Below, in pieces: positions 29,915-38,392 of a stretch of DNA of 64,000 nucleotides (position 1 is its first letter; every line of letters begins with the position of its first letter). The notes below the pieces were generated by a model. That model ran no database searches, had not been told where the DNA came from, and worked only from the letters and a program-made list of their open reading frames with translations. Source of the stretch: Candidatus Nitrotoga sp. SPKER (GTDB taxonomy: Bacteria; Pseudomonadota; Gammaproteobacteria; Burkholderiales; Gallionellaceae); contig QFXG01000012.1 in the NCBI GenBank assembly GCA_003402285.1, positions 50,317 through 114,316 on the forward strand. Reading direction: 5' to 3'. Both the position numbers and the translations under genes were made by a program.

Positions 29915-31276
29915 ATGTTTTATAGTGCCTCCCTTCCTTATGCTGCTAATGCTGCCGCTTACTTTGCGGCCATCGCGGATTTGCCTTGGGCGGTGTGGCT
30001 GGACAGCAGTGGACGGGGACGTTACGACATTCTATGTGCACAACCCATCACCACGCTGGTTACACAGGGTACATACACGGAAATTATTAATACAACCGGT
30101 GTGCAGCGTTCAGCCAGTGATCCATTTGATCTCTTGCGCCAGCAATTGGCTACACCGTTCGCAGCAAGACCGGGCATTCCCTTTTTGGGTGGCGCATTAG
30201 GCTACTGGGGTTACGATCTGGCGCGCCACCTGTTTGCTTTACCCACACAGGCACAGGAAATTGAACATCTGCCAGACATGATGGTTGGTATCTATGACTG
30301 GGCGATTGTGCTGGATCATCAGGAAAAAACTACACGTCTGGTATCGCAGCAACGCGAACAAGCAACAAAGCAAGTGTTGCCGCAAATTCTTGCGCGATTA
30401 CAACAGAGCAGCAACGCGTCTTCGGAAAAATTTAAGGTACATGGCCGTATTCAGTCGAATTTTACCCGCGCGGGGTATCAATCCGCATTTGATGTCATAC
30501 AACGCTACTTGCACGCGGGTGATTGTTATCAAGTCAATCTGGCGCAACGCTATGCAGCAAGTGCTTCCGGTGATGCACTACAAGCATATCTCGAATTACG
30601 CCGTCTGAGCCCGGCACCTTATTCCGCTTTTCTCAATTTTCCGCAGGTGCAGATTCTATGCGCTTCGCCGGAACGATTTCTGCAAGTACAGCAGGGGCGC
30701 GTCGAAACCAATCCGATCAAAGGCACGCGTCCACGTCTAAACGATCCGCACGAGGATATGAAGATGGCGCAAGCGCTGGGACATAGCAACAAAGATCGTG
30801 CAGAGAACCTGATGATTGTTGATTTACTGCGTAATGACCTCGGCAAGAGTTGTATACCTGGTTCAGTGCAAGTACCCAAACTGTTTGAACTGGAAAGCTT
30901 TGCCCAAGTACACCATCTGGTAAGTACCGTCACCGGCCAGCTTGCGCCGGGACGCGATGCGCTGGCGTTGTTACGCGATTGTTTCCCTGGCGGATCAGTC
31001 ACTGGCGCACCTAAGCAACGCGTCATGCAGATCATCGAACAATTGGAGCCGCATCGACGCGGGGTATATTGCGGTGCGATTGGTTATATTGGCTTTGATG
31101 GCAACATGGATAGCAACATTTCTATTCGGACTTTGGTATTAGCTGATGGCGAAATCCGTTTTTGGGCGGGTGGTGGGATCGTGGCGGATTCCGACGCAGA
31201 TGCAGAATATCAAGAGACGTTAGATAAAGCAGCTGCCATGCTGAAGGTCTTGCAACAGTTTGGTGGTGAAATATGA
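29915..31276 (+). CDS. pabB: Aminodeoxychorismate synthase component I
   Basis: 453 residues, chorismate-binding enzyme of folate synthesis. The N-terminal ADLPWAVWLDSSG is PabB-like rather than TrpE-like, and the LLES tryptophan-binding motif of TrpE is absent. The chorismate core is complete: FDVIQRYLHAGDCYQVNLAQR, SPAPYSAFLNF, the catalytic segment ETNPIKGTRPR, NLMIVDLLRNDLG, CFPGGSVTGAPKQR, and the C-terminal GGGIVADSDADAEYQET. No fused lyase (PabC) domain is present. The ATG is the only usable start (an in-frame stop lies about 40 bases upstream), yet there is no Shine-Dalgarno sequence. Confidence 0.9.
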   Translation: MFYSASLPYAANAAAYFAAIADLPWAVWLDSSGRGRYDILCAQPITTLVTQGTYTEIINTTGVQRSASDPFDLLRQQLATPFAARPGIPFLGGALGYWGYDLARHLFALPTQAQEIEHLPDMMVGIYDWAIVLDHQEKTTRLVSQQREQATKQVLPQILARLQQSSNASSEKFKVHGRIQSNFTRAGYQSAFDVIQRYLHAGDCYQVNLAQRYAASASGDALQAYLELRRLSPAPYSAFLNFPQVQILCASPERFLQVQQGRVETNPIKGTRPRLNDPHEDMKMAQALGHSNKDRAENLMIVDLLRNDLGKSCIPGSVQVPKLFELESFAQVHHLVSTVTGQLAPGRDALALLRDCFPGGSVTGAPKQRVMQIIEQLEPHRRGVYCGAIGYIGFDGNMDSNISIRTLVLADGEIRFWAGGGIVADSDADAEYQETLDKAAAMLKVLQQFGGEI

Positions 31277-31401
31277 GCGAGAAGCATAACGCTCAGCTAT
31301 TTACTTTGGAAAAGCAGAGAGCTGCACCTGTTGGATTTATTCATCGGGAAAGTTTCGGGTAGAATGCGCGCTTCAAATTCAAACTTGTTAAAGGCGTCGC
31401 C

Positions 31402-32085
31402 ATGTACAAAATTGCACCTAGCATTCTTTCCGCCAATTTCGCCAAGCTCGGTGAAGAGGTTACCAATGTCATCGCCTCTGGCGCGGATATTATTCACTTC
31501 GACGTGATGGACAACCACTACGTACCCAACCTGACCATTGGGCCACTAGTATGTTCTGCTATTCGCCCGGTTACCCAAGCAGCGATCGATGTGCACTTAA
31601 TGGTTAAGCCAGTGGATCGTATCATTCCGGATTTCGCCAAAGCCGGTGCCAACATTATTTCTTTTCACCCGGAAGCTTCCGAGCACATCGACCGCACGCT
31701 CAGTCTGATCAAGGAAAACGGCTGTAAGGCCGGGCTAGTATTTAATCCTGGCACACCATTGAGCTATCTTGACCATGTCATGGACAAAATCGACCTGATC
31801 CTGATTATGTCAGTCAACCCCGGCTTCGGCGGCCAGAAATTTATTCCCGACGCATTGAACAAGCTACGTACTGCGCGCCAAAAAATTAATGAAAGCGGGC
31901 GCGACATCATGCTGGAAATCGATGGCGGTGTGAACACCAGTAATATTGCGGAAATTGCTGCTGCTGGTTGTGATACTTTCGTCGCCGGCTCCGCTGTGTA
32001 TGGTGCAGGCAAGGATACGGATCCGCACCGCTATGATTCCATCATCGCCGCTTTGCGCGCCGAACTAGCAAAAGTAGGCAAATAA
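31402..32085 (+). CDS. rpe: Ribulose-phosphate 3-epimerase
   Basis: 227 residues, TIM-barrel metalloenzyme interconverting ribulose 5-phosphate and xylulose 5-phosphate. The start [33 protein letters not shown] with metal-binding His/Asp, [35 protein letters not shown] and LEIDGGVN (catalytic Asp) are all in place. AGSAVYGAG closes the phosphate site. It overlaps gph by one base (TAATG), so the two are translationally coupled, and trpE follows, a common beta/gamma arrangement. Confidence 0.96.
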   Translation: MYKIAPSILSANFAKLGEEVTNVIASGADIIHFDVMDNHYVPNLTIGPLVCSAIRPVTQAAIDVHLMVKPVDRIIPDFAKAGANIISFHPEASEHIDRTLSLIKENGCKAGLVFNPGTPLSYLDHVMDKIDLILIMSVNPGFGGQKFIPDALNKLRTARQKINESGRDIMLEIDGGVNTSNIAEIAAAGCDTFVAGSAVYGAGKDTDPHRYDSIIAALRAELAKVGK

Positions 32086-32771
32086 TGGTACGAGCACATT
32101 TTCCACTGAGCATCTCCGCTATCCTTATTGATCTGGATGGCACGTTACTTCATACGGCACCTGAACTGGTGGCTTCCGCTAATTGCATGTTGCGTGACTT
32201 GGGCCGTCCTGCCGTGTCGCAAGATTTGCTAACAAGCTACATCGGTAATGGGGTCAGTTGGCTGGTGAAACGCGCGCTGACCGGTGACATGCACGCCGAG
32301 CCGGATGTAAATCTGTATGAACAGGCGCTGCCGATTTTCGAGCAGCACTACAAAGAGCTGTTATTACAGAGCAAACCGTTTGATGGGGTGATTGCCGGAC
32401 TGGACGCCATGCAAGCTGCGGGTTTCCGCCTAGGCTGCATTACCAATAAGGTAAAACGCTACACTGAGCCGCTGCTTGAGGGTTTAGGACTTGCGCATTA
32501 TTTTGAGATCGTGCTTTCCGGCGACAGCCTGCCGGAAAAAAAACCACACCCGCTACCGTTACTGCATGCTGCAAAGTTTTTTGGCGTTCCGGTACAGCAA
32601 GTGTTGCTGATCGGCGATTCACTCAATGACTCGGTTGCGGCACGCGCCGCTGGTTGCCCAATAGTCTGCGTACCGTATGGTTACAACCACGGCGAACCAG
32701 TAGATCAATTGGATCTGGACGCTGTGATTAACACCTTGCCAGATGTGATAAAGCTGATTCAAAAAGCATGA
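32085..32771 (+). CDS. gph: Phosphoglycolate phosphatase (HAD family)
   Basis: 228 residues. HAD motif I is DLDGTLL with nucleophile D16 and general acid D18; the cap domain follows; motif II is in LGCITNK, the motif III lysine in EKKPHPLP, and motif IV is IGDSLNDSVAARAAGC. It removes 2-phosphoglycolate, from DNA repair or from Rubisco oxygenation if the host fixes CO2. Coupled to rpe by a one-base overlap. The trp leader peptide begins only 5 bases after its stop. Confidence 0.92.
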   Translation: MVRAHFPLSISAILIDLDGTLLHTAPELVASANCMLRDLGRPAVSQDLLTSYIGNGVSWLVKRALTGDMHAEPDVNLYEQALPIFEQHYKELLLQSKPFDGVIAGLDAMQAAGFRLGCITNKVKRYTEPLLEGLGLAHYFEIVLSGDSLPEKKPHPLPLLHAAKFFGVPVQQVLLIGDSLNDSVAARAAGCPIVCVPYGYNHGEPVDQLDLDAVINTLPDVIKLIQKA

Positions 32772-32775
32772 TCTG

Positions 32776-32829
32776 ATGACACACGAAAATTTCAGAATCT
32801 GGAGAGAAACTACTGCATGGCGATGGTGA
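32776..32829 (+). CDS. trpL: trp operon leader peptide (attenuation)
   Basis: A 17-codon frame, MTHENFRIWRETTAWRW, starts 5 bases after gph and ends 73 bases before trpE. Three of its 17 residues are tryptophan (9, 15, 17), two of them at the very end in WRW, the pattern expected where ribosome stalling at Trp codons controls transcription into trpE. The ribosome site is weak. The peptide is too short for ordinary gene finding. The reading is strengthened by the T-run and hairpin just downstream. Confidence 0.65.
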   Translation: MTHENFRIWRETTAWRW

Positions 32830-32832
32830 TCA

Positions 32833-32886
32833 CCACTCCGTTCGGTGTGGCTGCCCCGTTTTAGTGTTGCCGTCTTCCCATTTTTT
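32833..32886 (+). promoter_or_regulatory. Candidate trpE attenuator region
   Basis: CCACTCCG (32833-32840) and CGGTGTGG (32843-32850) form a hairpin with one mismatch. CACCA (32831-32835) can alternatively pair with TGGTG (32824-32828) inside the leader-peptide end, giving competing folds. Six T (32881-32886) lie directly before the trpE ribosome site AGGAG. I could not resolve a clean GC-rich terminator stem right before the T-run, so the terminator arm is unproven. Confidence 0.4.
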
Positions 32887-32902
32887 GAGTTAGGAGTAAT
32901 TC

Positions 32903-34402
32903 GTGTTGAATCCCATTTCTGAACAAGCTTTCGATCAACTTGCCGAGCAGGGATATAACCGCATCCCTCTGGTGGCAGAAACCTTTGCTGACCTGGATAC
33001 GCCACTGTCGCTGTATCTTAAGCTCGCCAACAAACCCTATTCCTATCTGCTGGAATCAGTGCAAGGTGGTGAACGTTTCGGCCGGTATTCCTTTATCGGG
33101 CTACCGGCCGATACACGCATTACGGTGCGGGGTAAGCGCATTACGCTAACCACTCCGACTGGCGAAACCGCCCAAAATACAGACAATCCGCTGGACTTTA
33201 TCAAGGACTACCAGTCGCGTTTCAAAGTCGCGCCCCTGTCCGGCTTGCCGCGTTTTACGGGCGGGCTGGCTGGTTATTTCGGCTATGACACCGTACGCTA
33301 TATCGAGCCGCGTCTGGCCAAAACGCAAAAGCAGGACGTGCTCGGCACGCCGGATATACTGCTAATGCTCACCGAACAGCTGGCGGTAGTGGACAATCTG
33401 TCCGGCAAGCTCTTTTTTATCGTACATGCCAATCCAGAGCTGCCAAATGCTTATGCATTGGCACGGCAGCGCCTGCAAGAACTCGCAAAGTTGCTGCGCC
33501 GACCAGTGGAAATACCACGTGCTCCGCAATTTCCGCCCCAGGAGGCCGTATCTGAATTTGGTGAGGAAGCCTACAAACAGGCCGTAGAAAAGGCCAAGCG
33601 TTATATTTTTGATGGTGACATCATGCAGGTTGTGCCTTCGCAGCGTATGAGCCAGCCATTTCCTGCGTCACCGCTCAATCTTTATCGGGTGCTACGCTCC
33701 ATCAATCCCTCACCGTACATGTTCTATTACGACATGGGTGATCACCATGTGGTTGGCGCTTCACCTGAAATTTTGGTGCGACTGGAAGGTGATAATGTGA
33801 CCGTGCGCCCCATCGCTGGCACCCGCCCGCGCGGTAAGACACCGCAACAGGATGTCGAACTGGCGCAAGAACTGCTGGCCGATCCCAAGGAGCTGGCGGA
33901 ACACCTGATGCTCATAGATCTTGGGCGTAATGATGTTGGCCGCGTCGCGCAACAGGGCACGGTGAAGCTCACCGAGAAAATGGTGATTGAACGGTATTCG
34001 CACGTGATGCACATTGTGTCCAATGTCGAAGGCACGCTCAAACCCGGGTTGGACGCAATCGAGGTATTGAAAGCCACCTTCCCGGCCGGCACGGTGAGCG
34101 GTGCATCCAAAGTACGCGCGATGGAAATTATCGACGAATTAGAGCCTTCCAAGCGTGGCATCTATGCAGGTGCAGTTGGCTATCTGGGCTTCAACGGCGA
34201 CATGGATCTTGCGATCGCTATCCGCACTGCAGTGATTAAAGCGGGCACTCTTTATGTCCAATCCGGCGGGGGCTTGGTAGCCGATTCGGTACCGGCTAGT
34301 GAATGGACAGAAACGCAAAATAAAGCACGCGCCGTGCTACGTGCCGCCGAGATGGTATTGGCTGGGCTGGATAATGCTGATGAAACAGAAATTGGTTTAT
34401 AG
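32903..34402 (+). CDS. trpE: Anthranilate synthase component I
   Basis: 499 residues from GTG 32903 with AGGAG 6 bases upstream. Residues 49-52 are LLES, the tryptophan feedback-binding motif, in [19 protein letters not shown]. The chorismate core follows: [75 protein letters not shown] and [14 protein letters not shown]. It makes anthranilate with the TrpG glutaminase, which is not next to it. Expression is probably controlled by the upstream Trp-rich leader as well as by feedback inhibition. Confidence 0.96.
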   Translation: MLNPISEQAFDQLAEQGYNRIPLVAETFADLDTPLSLYLKLANKPYSYLLESVQGGERFGRYSFIGLPADTRITVRGKRITLTTPTGETAQNTDNPLDFIKDYQSRFKVAPLSGLPRFTGGLAGYFGYDTVRYIEPRLAKTQKQDVLGTPDILLMLTEQLAVVDNLSGKLFFIVHANPELPNAYALARQRLQELAKLLRRPVEIPRAPQFPPQEAVSEFGEEAYKQAVEKAKRYIFDGDIMQVVPSQRMSQPFPASPLNLYRVLRSINPSPYMFYYDMGDHHVVGASPEILVRLEGDNVTVRPIAGTRPRGKTPQQDVELAQELLADPKELAEHLMLIDLGRNDVGRVAQQGTVKLTEKMVIERYSHVMHIVSNVEGTLKPGLDAIEVLKATFPAGTVSGASKVRAMEIIDELEPSKRGIYAGAVGYLGFNGDMDLAIAIRTAVIKAGTLYVQSGGGLVADSVPASEWTETQNKARAVLRAAEMVLAGLDNADETEIGL

Positions 34403-34477
34403 CTCGTGCGGCAGAACTTACGTTTTTCAATATCAAGATTGAGCTTGTGTTGCCAGGCGTCTAAACTTAAAGTAACC

Positions 34478-34495
34478 GGCGCGCGTTAGCGCGTC
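34478..34495. terminator. GC-rich hairpin between the converging trpE and GFA genes
   Basis: GGCGCGC (34478-34484) pairs with GCGCGTC (34489-34495), seven pairs including one G-T, around a four-base loop. It lies between two convergent genes, where a shared terminator is expected. There is no adjacent T-run; TTTT comes only 12 bases later, so it may be Rho-assisted. Confidence 0.35.
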
Positions 34496-34530
34496 AGGGT
34501 TGAGCAATTTTAGGCAAACTGCCGTAACTA

Positions 34531-34941
34531 CTATGGTTTATAACCTAACGATGGCGGACCTTCTGCATATTGAGGCAGGTTATCTGCAATTATTAGCCAT
34601 GGTTGCTTTGAAGATACCCAAAAGTGCATGTCAGGTTTGAACAGTGACGGCTCGTCGAGGCTGCCGGCTGTTAAGCCGATGACTCCAGCAGAAATACGCC
34701 GCGAAAAAATGCTAGAACCGCAATGCGAACAAAAACCGCGTTCAAGAGTTTTTGAAGAGTGAAATGTGCTGGTTGGGCCAGAGATAGCAACATGCTCGAT
34801 GCGCATGAGTACGCGAGCATTGAAAGCAGCGCCGATAACTTTTTGACAAGCCCTGCAGTGACATACCCTCTGATTCAAAGGATTAGAGGTCGTTTCATAA
34901 CGTACGGCACCACATAGACAGCCACCACGAAATAAAGTCAT
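34531..34941 (-). CDS. GFA-family zinc protein (glutathione-dependent formaldehyde-activating-like)
   Basis: 136 residues. Zinc-binding cysteines are visible as GGCLCGAVRY, CHCRACQK and, later, FCSHCGSSIFSR, the standard GFA pattern. Gfa of methylotrophs was linked to S-hydroxymethylglutathione formation, but most family members are uncharacterised, so only the family call is safe. It starts 17 bases downstream of the exonuclease III gene on the same strand and is likely co-transcribed. Confidence 0.85.
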   Translation of the reverse strand: MTLFRGGCLCGAVRYETTSNPLNQRVCHCRACQKVIGAAFNARVLMRIEHVAISGPTSTFHSSKTLERGFCSHCGSSIFSRRISAGVIGLTAGSLDEPSLFKPDMHFWVSSKQPWLIIADNLPQYAEGPPSLGYKP

Positions 34942-34958
34942 TCAGCAATCTCCTTTCT

Positions 34959-35735
34959 TCAACAGCCTAACATTGTGATATCTGTCACTACCGGCGTATG
35001 ATCGGATGGACGCTCCAACTTTCGTGGCGTGCGGTCTATCGTACAGGCAGTGCAATTCGGTACCAGCGTTTCACTTACCAAAATGTGGTCAATGCGCAAT
35101 CCCATGTTACGGCGGAAGGCCATCATGCGGTAATCCCACCAAGTATAGGATTTCTCCGGCTGCTCGAACAGGCGGAAACTATCGCGCAGCCCAAGTTGTT
35201 CGAGCGTCCTGAACGCCGCGCGCTCAGGCTCGCTAACCAGCACATTGCCTACCCATGCCTGAGGATCATGCACATCACGGTCTTCGGGTGCGATGTTGTA
35301 ATCGCCAAGCAGCACAAGTTTAGGGTAGCGAACTAACTCATCCGTTAACCACTTCTGCAAAGCAGCCAGCCACGCCAATTTGTATTGATATTTGTCTGAG
35401 TCTACGCTCTGACCGTTTGGCACATAAATACATACTGTTCGCACGCCGTTCAGCGTAGCCGCAATCACACGCTTCTGCTCATCCGGAAAATTCGGTATGC
35501 CGACCATTACGTCTTCAGGTACAGCCTTGCTGATAATGGCCACCCCGTTATAGGTCTTCTGACCACTGAATACAGCTTGATACCCAGCGTGTTGCAACTC
35601 TGCCAGCGGAAACTTACTATCTTCCTGCTTGGTTTCCTGCAAACACAGAGCATCCGGCTGATTAGCTGCCAGCCAGTCCAATGTATGAGGGAGACGCACT
35701 TTAAGAGAATTTACATTCCAGGTCGCAATTTTCAT
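34959..35735 (-). CDS. xth: Exodeoxyribonuclease III / AP endonuclease
   Basis: 258 residues of the ExoIII branch of the EEP fold. N-terminal KIATWNVNSLKVRLPHTLDWL, then CLQETKQED with the metal-binding Glu, YNGVAIISK, LGDYNIAPEDRDVHDP with Asp/Asn active-site residues, SYTWWDYR, the LRIDHILVS loop and the catalytic SDHTPVV His near the end. It cleaves at abasic sites and degrades 3' ends during base-excision repair. It sits at the left border of the restriction-modification locus and is probably older chromosomal backbone. Confidence 0.94.
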   Translation of the reverse strand: MKIATWNVNSLKVRLPHTLDWLAANQPDALCLQETKQEDSKFPLAELQHAGYQAVFSGQKTYNGVAIISKAVPEDVMVGIPNFPDEQKRVIAATLNGVRTVCIYVPNGQSVDSDKYQYKLAWLAALQKWLTDELVRYPKLVLLGDYNIAPEDRDVHDPQAWVGNVLVSEPERAAFRTLEQLGLRDSFRLFEQPEKSYTWWDYRMMAFRRNMGLRIDHILVSETLVPNCTACTIDRTPRKLERPSDHTPVVTDITMLGC

Positions 35736-35846
35736 ACGGTTTTAAATAGATTGATTAAGTTGAAAGTAATTCTTACACGCATATTGTAAGGGGTTTTATT
35801 TGGGCTATTGTCAGGTGCATTGCAACGCTTTAGTGCAATGTGTTCA

Positions 35847-37321
35847 CTATAACGCGGCCGCAATTTCTCTGAAACTGTTCAACCCAGCCTCAAGGTTCTC
35901 AATGATTTCCCCCGCCAGCACATCCGGATCGGGTAGGTTATCCAGATCGGCGAGGCTCTTGTCCTTAAGCCAGAAAATATCCAGGCTTGTCTTGTCGCGC
36001 GCGATGATCTGCTCGTAACTGAACTTACGCCAGCGCCCTTCCGGGTTGCTTTGTTCGTTCCAGCTTTCTTTCCGCTCATGACGGTTTAGCGGGTTATAAC
36101 AGGTGATGAATGCCTGCAAATCCTCGAAACGCAGCGGCTTCTTTTTTAGCGTGTGATGGATGTTGGTGCGGTAGTCGTAGAACCACACTTCTTTTGTCCA
36201 CGGCGTTTTGCTCGCCGCGCGGTTATCGAAGAACAGCACATTCGCCTTCACGCCGTTAGCGTAAAAGATACCGGTGGGCAGCCTCAATATGGTGTGCAGC
36301 TCGGTGGTTTCCAGCAGTTTCTTGCGCACCGTCTCGCCTGCGCCGCCCTCGAACAGTACATTGTCCGGCACCACTACCGCTGCGCGTCCGGTGGTCTTGA
36401 GCATAGTGCGGATGTGTTGCACGAAGTTAAGCTGCTTGTTGGAAGTGGTTGCCCAGAAATCCTGGCGGTTGTAGGTTAGATCGTCCTTCTCCTGCTCGCC
36501 TTCGTCATTGGTAAAACTCATTGAGCTCTTCTTGCCGAACGGCGGATTCGCCAGCACGTAGTCAAAGCGCGTGCCGCCATCTGCCACCAACGCATCGTTG
36601 GACGACACCATGCTGTCGCCGTCGATCTCGCCGATGTTATGCAAAAACATATTCATCAACGCCAGACGGCGCGTGCCCGCTACGATCTCGTTGCCGAAGA
36701 AAGTATTGTGCTTGAGAAAATCCTTTTGCGTCTTGTCCAACTTGTGCATCGCCACCAGAAAATCATAAGCCGCCAGAAAGAAGCCACCCGTGCCGCAAGC
36801 CGGATCAGCGATGGTCTTGTTCGGCTCCGGGCGCACGCATTCACCATCGCGCGGATCAAGGCACGTGGCGTGAAATATTGCCCTGCACCGGATTTGGTAT
36901 CCTCTGCATTTCTTTCGAGCAGCCCCTCGTAGATGTCACCCTTTACATCCGCGCCCATCGTTACCCACTGCGTTTCATTCACCATGTCGATCAAGCGGTA
37001 CAGCTTGGCCGGGTCTTGAATCTTGTTTTGCGCCTTGGTGAAAATATGCCCCAGCATCCCCGGCTTGTTGCCCAGCTCGCGCAGCAACGTCACATAATGC
37101 ACCTCCAGTTCTGCACCGCGCTTGGCCTTCAGGCTCTGCCAATCGTATTCGGCGGGGATGCCAACCTTGCGGTTGTAAGGCGGCTGGCTATACTCGTCCG
37201 CCATCTTCAAAAAGATCAGGTAAGTAAGCTGCTCCAGATAGTCGCCGTAGCCCACCCCGTCGTCGCGTAACGTGGTGCAAAAACTCCAGACTTTGGAAAC
37301 GATGGTGGCGGTTGCGTTCAT
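35847..37321 (-). pseudogene. hsdM: Type I restriction-modification methyltransferase subunit, frameshifted
   Basis: The 5' frame (from the ATG at 37321) encodes the HsdM N-terminal helical domain and runs correctly to FTPRALIRAMV at about residue 160. The continuation with methylase motif I (DPACGTGGFF) and motif IV (NPPFGKKS) is in another frame starting near 36836. The DNA at the joint reads GTGAATGCGTGCGC, where GTG GAA TGC GTG CGC would restore the family sequence, so one base is missing at about 36841. Joined, the two parts would give about 490 residues, the normal length. As sequenced, the methyltransferase would be inactive unless frameshifting occurs. A sequencing error is also possible. 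rhuM lies 48 bases upstream. Confidence 0.8.
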
Positions 37322-37369
37322 GCTTTTAATCCTGATTCAAGTTTTGTTATATGGGCAACAGCGGCACAC

Positions 37370-38392
37370 TCATTTTTCTTTTCGCTTTTTCTGCGCAATG
37401 GTTTTAGCCACGTCATTCAACTCTTCCAAATCCTGCGCATCGGCGGCAATGGCTTGCTCCGTTTTGCGTCGTGCATCAAATTGTTCATACACGACACTGA
37501 TCTGCTTTTCCATTTGCGCGTGGCTGATACGTCCTGTACCGGCAAGCAGGGGTTTTTCGTTAAAGGCGAGCAACTTATCCACGTTGTCGCGCCAGTATGA
37601 AAGGGTAAGGTCTTTGCGCTCTTTCACCCGCAGCTCTGCCGTCTCCAGAAAAATGACGGTCAGGCGATTCAAGCTATCCACTTCGTCGGCGCTCAAATAA
37701 TTCTTGGCGGTCGTGATGTCGCCCTTGCGCACTACGCTGCCTTTCCACGATTGCAGGTTCATGTTCGGCGCGTTGGCATCTGCACGCTGGACGATAATCT
37801 CTGCGGCAGTATGGCCGGTTACGGCATACAGCAGCTTGTTTTGCGTTTCGGCAAAGAACATTTGGGTGGCCTTGTCGCTGGCATCGTAGTCGCTCGACAG
37901 GGCAAGCAGATCACGGACTTTTTGATAGAAGCGCAGCTCGGATGCGCGTATGTCGCGAATGCGCTCGAGCAGCTCATCAAAATAGTCGGCGCGGCCATCA
38001 GGCTTTTTGAGCCGCTCATCATCCATCACAAAACCTTTGATAAGGTATTGCTTGAGATGGGTATTCGCCCATTTCCGGAACTCCGTGCCGCGCGGGCTGC
38101 GCACTCGAAAGCCTATCGCCAAAATCATGTCCAGTGCGTAGAAGGTGATGTTGTACTGCTTGTTGTTGGCCGCAACTGTCAAGTAATCCTTGACGGTTGA
38201 TGCAGCCGACAATTCTTTCTCATTCAATATGTTGCGGATATGCAGACTGATATTCTGCTTGGAGGTGGCAAAAAGCTCTGCCAATTGCCCCTGATTCATC
38301 CACACGTTGCCATCGCGGGCGTAGAGCGACACTGCAGCCTTGCCATCTGCGGTGTGGTAGATGAGAAGGTTTTGCTCGGTGTCGTCATTCAT
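37370..38392 (-). CDS. rhuM: RhuM family protein inside the type I locus
   Basis: 340 residues. The ATG at 38392 has GAGGAG upstream and overlaps the hsdS stop by 8 bases; a longer frame would lie within hsdS. The sequence carries the RhuM pattern: LLIYHTADGKAAVSLYARDG, WMNQGQLAELFATSKQNISLHI (a helix-turn-helix-like segment), TFYALDMILAIGFRVRSPRG, and FRKWANTHLKQYLIKGFVMD. A helical C-terminal half follows. RhuM was named as a Salmonella virulence-associated gene; members are frequent accessory genes in type I restriction loci. The biochemical role is unknown, and possible DNA-binding or antitoxin-like activity is inference. Confidence 0.85.
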   Translation of the reverse strand: MNDDTEQNLLIYHTADGKAAVSLYARDGNVWMNQGQLAELFATSKQNISLHIRNILNEKELSAASTVKDYLTVAANNKQYNITFYALDMILAIGFRVRSPRGTEFRKWANTHLKQYLIKGFVMDDERLKKPDGRADYFDELLERIRDIRASELRFYQKVRDLLALSSDYDASDKATQMFFAETQNKLLYAVTGHTAAEIIVQRADANAPNMNLQSWKGSVVRKGDITTAKNYLSADEVDSLNRLTVIFLETAELRVKERKDLTLSYWRDNVDKLLAFNEKPLLAGTGRISHAQMEKQISVVYEQFDARRKTEQAIAADAQDLEELNDVAKTIAQKKRKEK

